DNA from: Candidatus Kuenenia stuttgartensis
GTDB taxonomy: Bacteria; Planctomycetota; Planctomycetia; Gemmatales; Gemmataceae
NCBI GenBank assembly: GCA_945875585.1
Contig: CAMCLK010000004.1
Coordinates: forward strand, 58,554-122,553
Direction of reading: 5' to 3'
DNA length: 64,000 nucleotides
The notes under the pieces were generated by a model that saw only the letters and a program-made list of their open reading frames with translations, did not search any database and was not told the DNA's origin. Shown one piece after another: positions 44,810 to 52,494 of this stretch (its first letter is position 1; each line of letters starts with the position of its first letter). A program made the position numbers and the translations under genes.

Positions 44810-44880
44810 TGCCTGATGGTGTAACGGTAGCACAACTGATTCTGGATCAGTTTGTCTAGGTTCGAATCCTAGTCGGGCAG
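44810..44880 (+). tRNA. tRNA-Gln (anticodon CTG)
   Basis: 71-base cloverleaf: acceptor TGCCTGA pairs with TCGGGCA (44873-44879), discriminator G, U1-A72 as usual for glutamine. Anticodon stem ACTGA/TCAGT encloses TTCTGGA, anticodon CTG (reads CAG). T-loop TTCGAAT present. Confidence 0.95.
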
Positions 44881-44892
44881 TTTCCAGTTACT

Positions 44893-44967
44893 CGGGGCGT
44901 AGCTCAGCCTGGCTAGAGCGCCTGGTTTGGGACCAGGAAGTCGTAGGTTCGAATCCTATCGCCCCGA
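44893..44967 (+). tRNA. tRNA-Pro (anticodon TGG)
   Basis: 75-base cloverleaf: acceptor CGGGGCG pairs with CGCCCCG (44960-44966), discriminator A. Anticodon stem CCTGG/CCAGG encloses TTTGGGA, anticodon TGG. Twelve bases after tRNA-Gln, probably one transcript. Confidence 0.96.
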
Positions 44968-44977
44968 TTATGGAACG

Positions 44978-45018
44978 AGGCCCCCTTGGCAGCAATGCTC
45001 AGGGGGCCTTGTTAATTT
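44978..45018 (+). terminator. Rho-independent terminator after the tRNA pair
   Basis: AGGCCCCCT (44978-44986) pairs with AGGGGGCCT (45001-45009); 14-base loop, then TGTTAATTTAT. It starts 11 bases after tRNA-Pro and also faces the 3' end of the convergent GH172-type gene. Confidence 0.8.
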
Positions 45019-45060
45019 ATACGTTCGAACTAATAGTTCCGATCAATAAGCACTCGCACC

Positions 45061-46608
45061 TCATTCAACCGCGCAATTAAGCACCCAAATATGCCTGTCA
45101 CGGTTCATACGATTGTTCGTCTTGATCAGTAACTCGTTGTTTCCCTTTTGGAGCGAAATGGCAATCTTGGCCGTTTCAAATTCTTCTGTGTGATCAACCG
45201 TCGCAACCTTCTTGCCGTTGAGATAAACAATCGCCCAGTTGTCAAATCCAAGCCTCAGCGTCGCTTTTCGCTCGGTGTCGCTGATCAGTGTCGTACGGGC
45301 ATAAAACGAATGATCAGTCAACGGGTAAGCTGGCCGGTGCTGCACAATATGCTCCAACCGCAGCCAACCAAATGTGCTATCCATTTCGCTGACCGCATAA
45401 TCCTTCATGCCCATGCTGATTTTTGCGGGAAGATCTGGTTGCGAGAGTTGTCTCACGAGTTCATCCGCTGGCTGTTTGAAAACATCAAAGGTGCTGCCAT
45501 CCGCAAAAGGTCCAATAACATTCCATTTTTTCGGGTGGTATCCCCGCGTCACGTTTGAGTTTTCCGTTTTATAAAAGTACGAGACTGCCTCATAATCATC
45601 ATCACGGGCATTGGACGTGAAAATCAACGACGAGCGAAACAGAATCGGATCGGGTCCGAAAAACCGGTAAAAAACACCATCTTGATCGTTCCGTCCACGG
45701 TTATGGCGGTAAGGACAACCCGTCCAGCGCGTTTGATAGTCGTTGAATCCCCACGAGAAACCGAAATCGTCCTCAACATTATGACCACCGATCACGTGCG
45801 GATCCGTCTGCCCATCAATCAGCATGCGCGTACCGCTGTTGTGAAAAACCATGTCACGATGATCTTTCTGCCGCCATCCCATGATGTAGCCAGCAAGAAA
45901 ACCAGTTCCTTGGGCCTCGGCGATCGGGAACGGTTTGCCAGGCGATGCTGGCTGCGCGATTGTCCGTTGGGCATGAAAGCGGAGCGGAGTCAATTCGACA
46001 TCTTCGCCATATTGTTGCCAATCAACCATTGCGGCGCCATTTTTTGGCGATTTACTATAAAGGGAGATCTGACAACGACTAGAAAACGGAATTGGCAAAT
46101 AGATGTTCCAGCCAGGCGAGGCTTTTGGTGGAATTAATGGGTCGTTTTTAACTGTGAAATTCGGAAAATTGACCACTCCGGCACTGTTGATGTGGTAATC
46201 CTCGAATCCTAGCAATGCTCCAAAGAACGATCGAAACGGCATCCGCACTTGAGGTTCGGTCGCATCATCCACCAGAATCTCAATCTCAAGATCATCTAGA
46301 TTCTTTTCACCAAATACAAACCAAAGATGCCTTACGCACCCGGCCCCCTTCACATTGATGACCTCGACTCTTTTTCCTGCTTCCGCAGAAATGTTCGCCG
46401 TACTCCTCCGTGAGCGGAATTTGCCCGGCAATTGTATGAGCGGAACAGCAGGATCAGCGTAAGTTGTGGGAAACGGATCCAGTGCCGTCTTCGGATTTAC
46501 AACCTTGGCTTGAGCCACCACCTGAAATATCATAATGTAATTCGCAATTACGACCGCAGCTACCACTGCGAACCATGGCCATTTAACGCCTCTCCAAACT
46601 TGAGCCAT
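45061..46608 (-). CDS. DUF2961 (GH172-type) glycoside hydrolase with C-terminal beta domain
   Basis: Membrane-anchored or secreted protein of 515 residues; the N-terminus holds a hydrophobic segment (WFAVVAAVVIANYIMIFQVVA). Residues 60-360 match DUF2961: RSRRSTANISAEAGKRVEVINVKGAGCVRHLWF, the PFRSFFGALLGFEDYHINSAG block and DGQTDPHVIGGHNVEDDFGFSWGF. GH172 enzymes act on fructofuranosides/difructose anhydrides and arabinofuranans. The C-terminal ~130 residues (VTRGYHPKKWNVIGPFA...FGFDNWAIVYLNGKKVATVDH) look like a PA14-type/beta-sandwich domain. ATG 46608 has GGAG six bases upstream, better than the ATG 11 codons earlier. Acceptor enzyme specificity unknown. Confidence 0.82.
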   Translation of the reverse strand: MAQVWRGVKWPWFAVVAAVVIANYIMIFQVVAQAKVVNPKTALDPFPTTYADPAVPLIQLPGKFRSRRSTANISAEAGKRVEVINVKGAGCVRHLWFVFGEKNLDDLEIEILVDDATEPQVRMPFRSFFGALLGFEDYHINSAGVVNFPNFTVKNDPLIPPKASPGWNIYLPIPFSSRCQISLYSKSPKNGAAMVDWQQYGEDVELTPLRFHAQRTIAQPASPGKPFPIAEAQGTGFLAGYIMGWRQKDHRDMVFHNSGTRMLIDGQTDPHVIGGHNVEDDFGFSWGFNDYQTRWTGCPYRHNRGRNDQDGVFYRFFGPDPILFRSSLIFTSNARDDDYEAVSYFYKTENSNVTRGYHPKKWNVIGPFADGSTFDVFKQPADELVRQLSQPDLPAKISMGMKDYAVSEMDSTFGWLRLEHIVQHRPAYPLTDHSFYARTTLISDTERKATLRLGFDNWAIVYLNGKKVATVDHTEEFETAKIAISLQKGNNELLIKTNNRMNRDRHIWVLNCAVE

Positions 46609-46717
46609 CACGAACTCCAACTTGATCACAGAAAATTTCAATCAGATCATGCCTAGCCGTCTGCTGCAGCGCCTAGTTCAGCGTTCCGGATCGCTGGCGA
46701 TCCAGCGACTCCCTCGG

Positions 46718-47479
46718 TCAGGTGCAGCGCTGGCTCAAGCACGTGCCTTCCCGCGACAGGTATAGGTCCGGGCGGCTGTGCCACTCGTGGTCGATGTCCC
46801 GCATGAGCAGGGCGCAGTCCAGCTCGACGGAGCCGGGCGGAAACCGGGTGGTGTCGCCGAAGAAGCACGACCGAGCATACTCCACGTCCAGCGGTTCGAT
46901 GCTCCAGGTCAGGCACTTCAGGTCCATGCCGTGGAAGTGCCCCTTGCGGCGGGTGGCCGAGTACCCAGTCGCCCCCATCGAGAAGAACCCGGCCGCCTCG
47001 TCCAGCGTCGGAAACAGGCTCGACTGCGGCAGCTGCTCGGCCGGGCGGCCGGCGAACGCCACCTCCTCGCCTCCGTCCTGGCGGACGATCCGTACCGCCA
47101 CCCGTCCAGCCGATTCACCGACCTCGAACGTGCTGCGGTTGAAGATGCCGGGAAATACGCGGCCGCCGAATGCCTTGTTGAACCACGAGTCGGTGTCCCG
47201 GCGGGGGATGAACACGCCTTCGCGCCGCTCGCCGTTCTCGTCCCACTCGACGGCGACTCGATGGGCGGCGTTCTCAGACCCCATTCCGAGCCACGACGGC
47301 AAGAACCGCGGCCGTAACCCCTTGAACCGGATCATACAAACGCCGCCGATGCCCCGGCCTCGGTACAGCTTGGGCCGGAATGGTGCCGGCAGGGCGCGCT
47401 GCAGTACGTCCGGTTCGATCCGGTAGTTGAGCAGCACGCGGCGGGAGATCACCCCGCGTATCGTGTCGAGGAAGCTCAT
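46718..47479 (-). CDS. DUF2071 protein, GC-rich gene
   Basis: A 253-residue protein of the DUF2071 (YqjF-like) family, recognised from VLLNYRIEPDVLQRALPAPFRPKLYRGRGIGGVCMIRF, VEWDENGERREGVFIPRRDTDSWFNKAFGGRVFPGIF and FPPGSVELDCALLMRDIDHEWHSRPDLY; the fold is acetoacetate-decarboxylase-like, with no fixed function. The gene is visibly richer in G and C than everything around it and uses GCC/CGG-type codons, while the flanks are AT-rich; this points to a recent arrival. ATG 47479 is the first good start. The 400 bases between this gene and the IS3 element hold no recognised gene. Confidence 0.85.
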   Translation of the reverse strand: MSFLDTIRGVISRRVLLNYRIEPDVLQRALPAPFRPKLYRGRGIGGVCMIRFKGLRPRFLPSWLGMGSENAAHRVAVEWDENGERREGVFIPRRDTDSWFNKAFGGRVFPGIFNRSTFEVGESAGRVAVRIVRQDGGEEVAFAGRPAEQLPQSSLFPTLDEAAGFFSMGATGYSATRRKGHFHGMDLKCLTWSIEPLDVEYARSCFFGDTTRFPPGSVELDCALLMRDIDHEWHSRPDLYLSREGTCLSQRCT

Positions 47480-47883
47480 CCGTCCCTCCGTTTCCGCCGC
47501 CGAACTTGTTTTATACGGACCCGCCTAAAGACTATATTATACAACAATTCAGCCTATCGCTCGAGTTACTCTTGCTCCAATGACTAATATTATCAGATAC
47601 TTGTGAGCCCGTCAATAATTTGATGAAATTATTTGTGTTTTGGCCTAATTTCCCTGAAAACTCTGGGCTAACCCGTCTGCTGGGCTGCGAACGCCCTTAC
47701 CTCCGCGATTCAAACTGGTCGTCAGGCTGGCGAACGGTAGCGTTGGGCGGCTCGCGACCAAACGATTATCCACACCGCCGGAAATTATCAAGTTATGCAG
47801 CGGGCGAAGACCTATGGCGTAAACGATGTGCGGCCCGATATCAAACACCAACTCAGAAGATGGCCTAACAGGGTAACGACACC
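47480..47883. other. Gene-free interval between DUF2071 and the IS3 element
   Basis: About 400 bases, AT-rich near 47510-47640 and mixed beyond. A short + frame (47620-47868, 82 codons) and a - frame (47645-47896) are open, but neither has conserved-protein character. GTTGGGC (near 47743) and GCCTAAC (near 47864) resemble integron recombination core sites but do not form an attC. I see nothing I can name; likely decayed mobile DNA. Confidence 0.5.
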
Positions 47884-47920
47884 TGGACTTCCCCAAGCAA
47901 GGTGGACACAGGTTTAAGGA

Positions 47921-48775
47921 TTACAGGGCTTGTTCATAGTCAGAGGGCGTCAAGTAGCCCAGTGATGAATGAATCCTTTTGTGGTTGTAAAAGACTTCGA
48001 CATATTCAAACAGGCTAGTCTTAGCCTCCACTCGAGTCTCATAATCTTCATGATTAACCAATTCCTTTTTCAATGAAGCAAAGAAGCTTTCCATCGGGCC
48101 GTTATCCCAACATTGGCCAACACCACTCATGCTGCATTGAATTCCATGTTTTTCAAGTACCCTTTGATAATGATCACTGGCATACTGCGAGCCCCTGTCT
48201 GAATGAGTCAGGATTCCTTCCCCTGGCATTCGCCTTTGAATGGCCATATTCAAAGCATCAACCACAAGTCGGCTCGTCATCCTGTCGGCCATGGACCAGC
48301 CAACAATACGCCTAGAATACAAATCCGCCACGACAGCCAAATACAGCCAACCCTCCCGTGTGGGAATATATGTTATGTCAGCTAACCAAACTTTGTTGAC
48401 CACTTTTGGATCAAATTGCCAGTTCAGGATATTGGCGGCCACAGGCAAAGAATGATTCGAGTCCGTAGTGCAGCGGAATTTTCTGGCAAACTTCGCCCTG
48501 ATATGGTTTTTCCGCATGATTTTGGCAACCGTGTTCAGGCTTGTCTTAAAACCACGCTTTTTCAACTCCTGATGAATCCGAGGACTGCCGTAACGCTCTT
48601 TGACCTCGGCATGGATAGCCTTGATCTCCACCAAAGCCACTTCCTGTGCTGACATTTGACAGCCCGGCGTATTGCGGCACCACTTGTAATAACCGGATGA
48701 TGAAACTTGAAGAATGTGGCACATCACCCTCACTGGCCAATGACATTTATTCTTGGAAATCCATGTGAAAATCAC
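47921..48775 (-). CDS. IS3-family transposase OrfB (DDE)
   Basis: 284-codon reading frame from GTG 48775 with the IS3 integrase core: Asp in LADITYIPT, Asp in THSDRGSQYAS, and Glu in DNGPMESFFASLKKEL, plus the HTH_21-like IRAKFARKFRCTTDSNHS segment before it. In the native element it would be made as OrfAB through -1 slippage in orfA; the in-phase sequence upstream (KSNGLLCQGG) is consistent with that. OrfB itself looks intact. Confidence 0.92.
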   Translation of the reverse strand: MIFTWISKNKCHWPVRVMCHILQVSSSGYYKWCRNTPGCQMSAQEVALVEIKAIHAEVKERYGSPRIHQELKKRGFKTSLNTVAKIMRKNHIRAKFARKFRCTTDSNHSLPVAANILNWQFDPKVVNKVWLADITYIPTREGWLYLAVVADLYSRRIVGWSMADRMTSRLVVDALNMAIQRRMPGEGILTHSDRGSQYASDHYQRVLEKHGIQCSMSGVGQCWDNGPMESFFASLKKELVNHEDYETRVEAKTSLFEYVEVFYNHKRIHSSLGYLTPSDYEQAL

Positions 48776-49068
48776 GACCCCTCCTTGGCAAAGAAGGCCG
48801 TTGCTTTTTTTAAAATATCCCGTTCCATTAGCAAACGCTTGTTCTCGGCACGCAACCGGTGAAGCTCATCCTCGACAGGTGAACGGTTGCCATGACCGGG
48901 GAAAGCATTGACGCCTTCGGCATCAAGCTCCCTTTACGAACGCACGATCAAGTTGGAACCAATGCCAAGGCGTCGTCCAGCCTCGCCAGCTGACATGCCT
49001 TGTTGAGTCAACATTTTGACGGCCTCGGCTTTGTATTCCCGGCTGTAAATGCGTTTTGGCTTCGACAT
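48772..49068 (-). pseudogene. IS3-family OrfA, interrupted by a stop codon
   Basis: ATG 49068 begins a helix-turn-helix OrfA (MSKPKRIYSREYKAEAVKML) but after 44 codons a TAA (48936-48934) stops it in LIVRS; the same frame continues as RELDAEGVNAFPGHGN...LLMERDILKKATAFFAKEGS to a stop at 48772. Relative to the usual RSWKRELDAEG the sequence is explained by loss of three bases (GGA), which turns TGGAAA into TAA. The element is therefore probably unable to move on its own. Confidence 0.85.
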
Positions 49069-49249
49069 CTTGCACCTCCATCGCTGAGTTTAAAGCCTTA
49101 TCTTGGTGTTCACCATTCGTGGGGAGGTTCAAAATAGTGAATTGCCGTGTTCTAGTATCGAATAATAGGTGTGTCAGCTTTTGAATCTTTGCCCTAAATC
49201 TCTATAAGCACCGGTTCAGGGATCCCTAAGAAGCCTAGAGATTATTGGC

Positions 49250-50035
49250 ATGAGTCTTACTGGTTCTCCCGTTTGCGTCATCCATATTCCCCATGCGTCT
49301 AGGGAAATACCAGCACAATACCGCGACCAATTTGTGCTAAATGACCGCGAGCTGGAAATAGAAATTATCCGGATGACTGACAGTTTTACAGACGAATTGT
49401 TTGCCATGCCCACCGACCGGGCCTCGGTCATCCGTCACAGCGTCAGCCGATTGCTTGTCGATCCTGAGCGCTTTGAACATGACTGCGACGAGCCAATGGC
49501 CAAGATAGGAATGGGTGCGATTTATCAAACCACGTCATTGCTAACCTCGCTGCGAAAGCAATTATCAGAATCAGTGCGAAACGAGCTGTTGAACCATTAC
49601 TACAGGCCCCATCATGCGGAATTGACACGCGCCGTGTATGCCTCATTGGAGCAGCATGACAGATGCGTCATTATCGATGCACACAGTTTCCCATCTAGAC
49701 CATGGCCATACGAACTTGAACAACGGCCCGATCGCCCCGAAATATGCATCGGTACTGATCACTACCACACGCCTGAAGTGTTACAGGAAGCAGTGGTAGG
49801 CCTTTTCCGTGATCATGGCTTCAGCGTCGATAAAAACATACCATTTTCTGGTTCGCTTGTACCTTCATATTATTACAGAAAGAATACCAAGGTTTCCTCG
49901 ATTATGATTGAGATCCGGCGAGATTTATACATGGATGAGGCTTTGGGCACAAAGTCCTCTCGTTACCGACAATTCGCTGATAAGCTGGAGTCTGTTTTAT
50001 CAACCTTGATTTCGCAAATGAACACATGGAGTTAA
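49250..50035 (+). CDS. N-formylglutamate amidohydrolase family protein
   Basis: A 261-residue zinc-dependent amidohydrolase of the HutG (FGase) type. Visible family marks: VIHIPHASREIP near the N-terminus (His-rich metal start), LLVDPERFEHD, YYRPHHAELTRAV and VIIDAHSFPSRP, and the C-terminal VSSIMIEIRRDLYM. FGases hydrolyse N-formylglutamate to formate and glutamate in histidine breakdown, but no other hut gene is nearby; in accessory settings related proteins act on other small amides. ATG 49250. It is followed after 6 bases by the unknown gene at 50042, so the two form one unit. Confidence 0.8.
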   Translation: MSLTGSPVCVIHIPHASREIPAQYRDQFVLNDRELEIEIIRMTDSFTDELFAMPTDRASVIRHSVSRLLVDPERFEHDCDEPMAKIGMGAIYQTTSLLTSLRKQLSESVRNELLNHYYRPHHAELTRAVYASLEQHDRCVIIDAHSFPSRPWPYELEQRPDRPEICIGTDHYHTPEVLQEAVVGLFRDHGFSVDKNIPFSGSLVPSYYYRKNTKVSSIMIEIRRDLYMDEALGTKSSRYRQFADKLESVLSTLISQMNTWS

Positions 50036-50041
50036 CTTACA

Positions 50042-50797
50042 ATGCCTGACAACTATCTCTTAAAGCATCAAGAAGAAATGCCAGTATGGCTTTCTGAGTA
50101 CAAAGATGGTGATCCGTTTTCAAGGAATTTTTTCCAATCCCGTGTGGTGTATTACCCAGGTTCTGGAAACGATGGCCATGCCGTCAGGCTCTTCAATTCA
50201 ACACATAGCGCCCATTGCTATCTATATGTTGATTATGGAATTCCAAAAAGCACAATTATTGAAAAACTTTCGAGTCCTGATTCTGCGTTCCGCGGATATG
50301 AAATTATTTCAAAGATCCATGTTAGTGAAGCGGAATTGACTCCCAAACGATTTATGCCACGCATTGTTCCGCCAAACGCCTCTATGCTCAATGCAGCTTT
50401 CGCTGATGCCACACCATTTGCCTTGCTCGCTGTATTCAAACGTTTACCGTCCTTTGACAATCAGCATGGGGCGGAACGGTTTGCTGTGCTCTTTTTGGCC
50501 GCTGATGGTATCGCAACGTACCAGGCCATCTTCTGTCAACAAGAACAAGTAAATCCTCCGTTTGCTATCAAATTACAAGACCACGGATTTGGTGGAAATT
50601 GGGATCGGTTTGGAGCCGGTGGATTCATGCAAACAACGGCACGCCATTACGCCATATACCCATCCTATTTGTTGGTAGGCGACAACACCGCACCTTGGGA
50701 AGGGTACAGCCTGGTTCCAGGAACCGGTGTATCGATCGGGGGATGCCATGCGAATCATTGCAGGCTGTATTATCGTTCGGATGATGGAACATCTTAG
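50042..50797 (+). CDS. Unrecognised protein paired with the FGase-like gene
   Basis: A 251-residue soluble protein without signal peptide or membrane segment. I do not recognise the family. Conspicuous motifs: VVYYPGSGNDGHAVRLFN, SAHCYLYVDYG, a DHGFGGNWDRFGAGGF glycine block, and YLLVGDNTAPWEGYSLVPGTG; the three His/Cys and the Asp-rich parts suggest a catalytic or metal site. ATG 50042 has GGAG ten bases upstream. It lies six bases after the FGase-like gene. Confidence 0.7.
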   Translation: MPDNYLLKHQEEMPVWLSEYKDGDPFSRNFFQSRVVYYPGSGNDGHAVRLFNSTHSAHCYLYVDYGIPKSTIIEKLSSPDSAFRGYEIISKIHVSEAELTPKRFMPRIVPPNASMLNAAFADATPFALLAVFKRLPSFDNQHGAERFAVLFLAADGIATYQAIFCQQEQVNPPFAIKLQDHGFGGNWDRFGAGGFMQTTARHYAIYPSYLLVGDNTAPWEGYSLVPGTGVSIGGCHANHCRLYYRSDDGTS

Positions 50798-50952
50798 GGC
50801 ATCACCGAATTCTATTAGGATTCATTCAGTCGCTGTTCAGTTTAAACCGAACAGCGACTGAATGGGGAAATCCATTGTCAGGTCATAGGTTCGATCATGG
50901 CTTTGATTGCATTACAAAAGGCACTATGATGCGATCAAAATATCTTACCAAA
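50798..50952. other. Inverted repeat near NADAR gene
   Basis: The 155-base gap between two convergent genes contains CATTCAGTCGCTGTTCAGTT and AACTGAACAGCGACTGAATG-like arms (about 50824-50843 and 50844-50865, read as ATTCAGTCGCTGTTCAGTTTAAACCGAACAGCGACTGAAT). The arms are near-perfect and T-rich sequence flanks them, so it probably ends transcription from both sides. Confidence 0.7.
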
Positions 50953-51555
50953 TCAACTAATAGAATTCTGACCACTTACGGTAAACGGCAAAAGGAATGG
51001 CGGTAATCCTTCTGCCCGGGGCGCTTCCTGTTTCCATGCTAGAATTTCATTTCTCAATTCCATCCACATATTTCCCAGGCGATTATGCCCCACCCAGGTA
51101 TCGCCATTCTTGCGCGCACCCCAAAATTCATGGCGCGCACCTTTTTTTGTGCCTATATCCTCGATAATTGGTTTGGATTGGGTATTGACCAGTTTCCGAA
51201 GCAATAATTCATGCTGAGCAACTTTTAGCCGCAACATCAATTTCATGTTGTTCAGGTCAGTTTCATCCAGCGGCGAGTGGTTAAAAAATCCTAAAATATG
51301 TTCATTGGCTTTCCTCAGACCTTTAGATTTTAACTTTGCGACAAATGGGTTCCCCTGTTCCCTTATTTCCCTCCTCTGTTCGGCATGGCTGAACCGCAAA
51401 GCCTGAAACAGGTGCTCAGTGGTTAGCCATCTTATTCCTTGGTGAATCACGGGGAAAGCACTCATGTTGCCTAGCCATCCAAATGGCAGGGCAACCTTGG
51501 TAAAGGCAATATCGTTTTCAGTGGCTGGAAAAGTAGGGCTATTTGACTGGGGCAT
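50953..51555 (-). CDS. NADAR-domain protein (ADP-ribose/N-glycosidase type)
   Basis: A 200-residue protein with the NADAR fold (YbiA-like): FGWLGNMSAFP near residue 25, WLTTEHLFQALRF about 46-58, KLMLRLKVAQHELLLRKL, IIEDIGTKKGARHEFWGARKNGDTWVGHNRLGNMWMELR. NADAR proteins cleave N-glycosidic bonds in riboflavin precursors or reverse ADP-ribosylation of guanine in DarT-linked systems. ATG 51555 has GGAG seven bases upstream. The gene is on the - strand, between the FGase pair and the TIR/STAND cluster; a role in clearing ADP-ribose or toxin products from the neighbouring system is possible but unproven. Confidence 0.85.
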   Translation of the reverse strand: MPQSNSPTFPATENDIAFTKVALPFGWLGNMSAFPVIHQGIRWLTTEHLFQALRFSHAEQRREIREQGNPFVAKLKSKGLRKANEHILGFFNHSPLDETDLNNMKLMLRLKVAQHELLLRKLVNTQSKPIIEDIGTKKGARHEFWGARKNGDTWVGHNRLGNMWMELRNEILAWKQEAPRAEGLPPFLLPFTVSGQNSIS

Positions 51556-52494
51556 TATCTGGCTCCATCAGGCTGGCAATTTGGCAGAAGAGAATCTGCC
51601 ATCTTCTTATTCGTTGGCCATGAAGATGGATTCAGTCTTTTTATGAGCAGCACGAATTTCGCGGAAGCAAAACGACACCAGAAGAGACGCACCAATGAGA
51701 AGCTTGAACAAATACCTGGTTGATTGGTATTTCTGACAATGATGTCGCAAACATTAAAAACAACAGCAAGTTTCTATCGGGAGCCATTCATGGTCCGTGA
51801 GCTTGCGAGTAGCACCAGCTTGCAAACATACACACCAGTAGTAGTAGATAATCAGATTAGCCAGTAAACTCAAGTATGCTTTTGGAACTCAATCCACCAA
51901 ATGAGAGAAACGCTTCGACACGTTGCACCAGCTAGCCCTTATCAGCAGCTTGACAAGCCAGAACAGTGACCGACTTTTATAAGATACTTCTCTAAAAGCC
52001 TTTCCATGCCTAAATCGTTTCACAAGGGGGAACACAGCGCTGACGGCACTTTAGCCAGCTGTGGTAGAAAGGTTCCTCAGCATCCGAAGGGTGAATGGAT
52101 GTTAGAGCAAGTCTAGCCAGAAATGCCAGGGTAGCCGTATGGGCTTGTGACAAAGCATTTCGGGAATCACGTGCGCGGTCAAGAATTCCTAGCAAAAAGT
52201 GGAAAAAGACAGAGTTCTATATAAATCCATTCATCTAGAGGTTCGACAAGTTGCGGATTTGAACAGGGTTGATCTAGTGGAACACCCAAAGCAGCACTTT
52301 GAAGCCACACAAGTCCATCATCCCCTTGAATAAGTTCAAAAAGCATCGGGAGTTATTTACCTTCATCAACCGTGCCTTGATGCCAACAGGCGCACTATAC
52401 AATAGAAATAATTCAGGATAACCTTAAATGGCGAACATCTAGACTTAAAGCAAAAAATCACAGTACGTTGCACGTAACGGAGTCCGATTGAATC
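51556..52494. other. Long intergenic region upstream of the GYF/HEAT gene
   Basis: About 940 bases without a recognised gene. Short frames exist (52010-52195 on -, 52005-52124 on +) but lack known motifs. TTGATG (52377-52382) and TACAAT (52398-52403), spacer 15, form a poor promoter-like pair about 90 bases before the GYF_2 gene. The interval may hold decayed DNA and the promoter of the cluster downstream. Confidence 0.45.

Larger units (their letters stand above)
47884..49131 (-). mobile_element. IS3-family insertion sequence, decayed
   Basis: Element of about 1.25 kb. Ends are imperfect inverted repeats: TGGACTTCCCC from 47884 inward, and TGAACCTCCCC read inward from 49131 on the other strand; about 25 of 37 positions match. 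It encodes orfA (broken) and orfB (DDE transposase) on the - strand with a run of seven A (ATTTTAAAAAAAGC on the coding strand, near 48811) suited to -1 frameshifting. No direct target duplication is visible at the ends (ACC left, AAA right), so it is old or rearranged. Confidence 0.85.

Noticed and set aside
47740..47870. Integron attC/core sites (GTTGGGC and GCCTAAC)
   Set aside because: The two cores are in the wrong relative order to form an attC and the arms between do not fold into the expected stem; no integrase is nearby.
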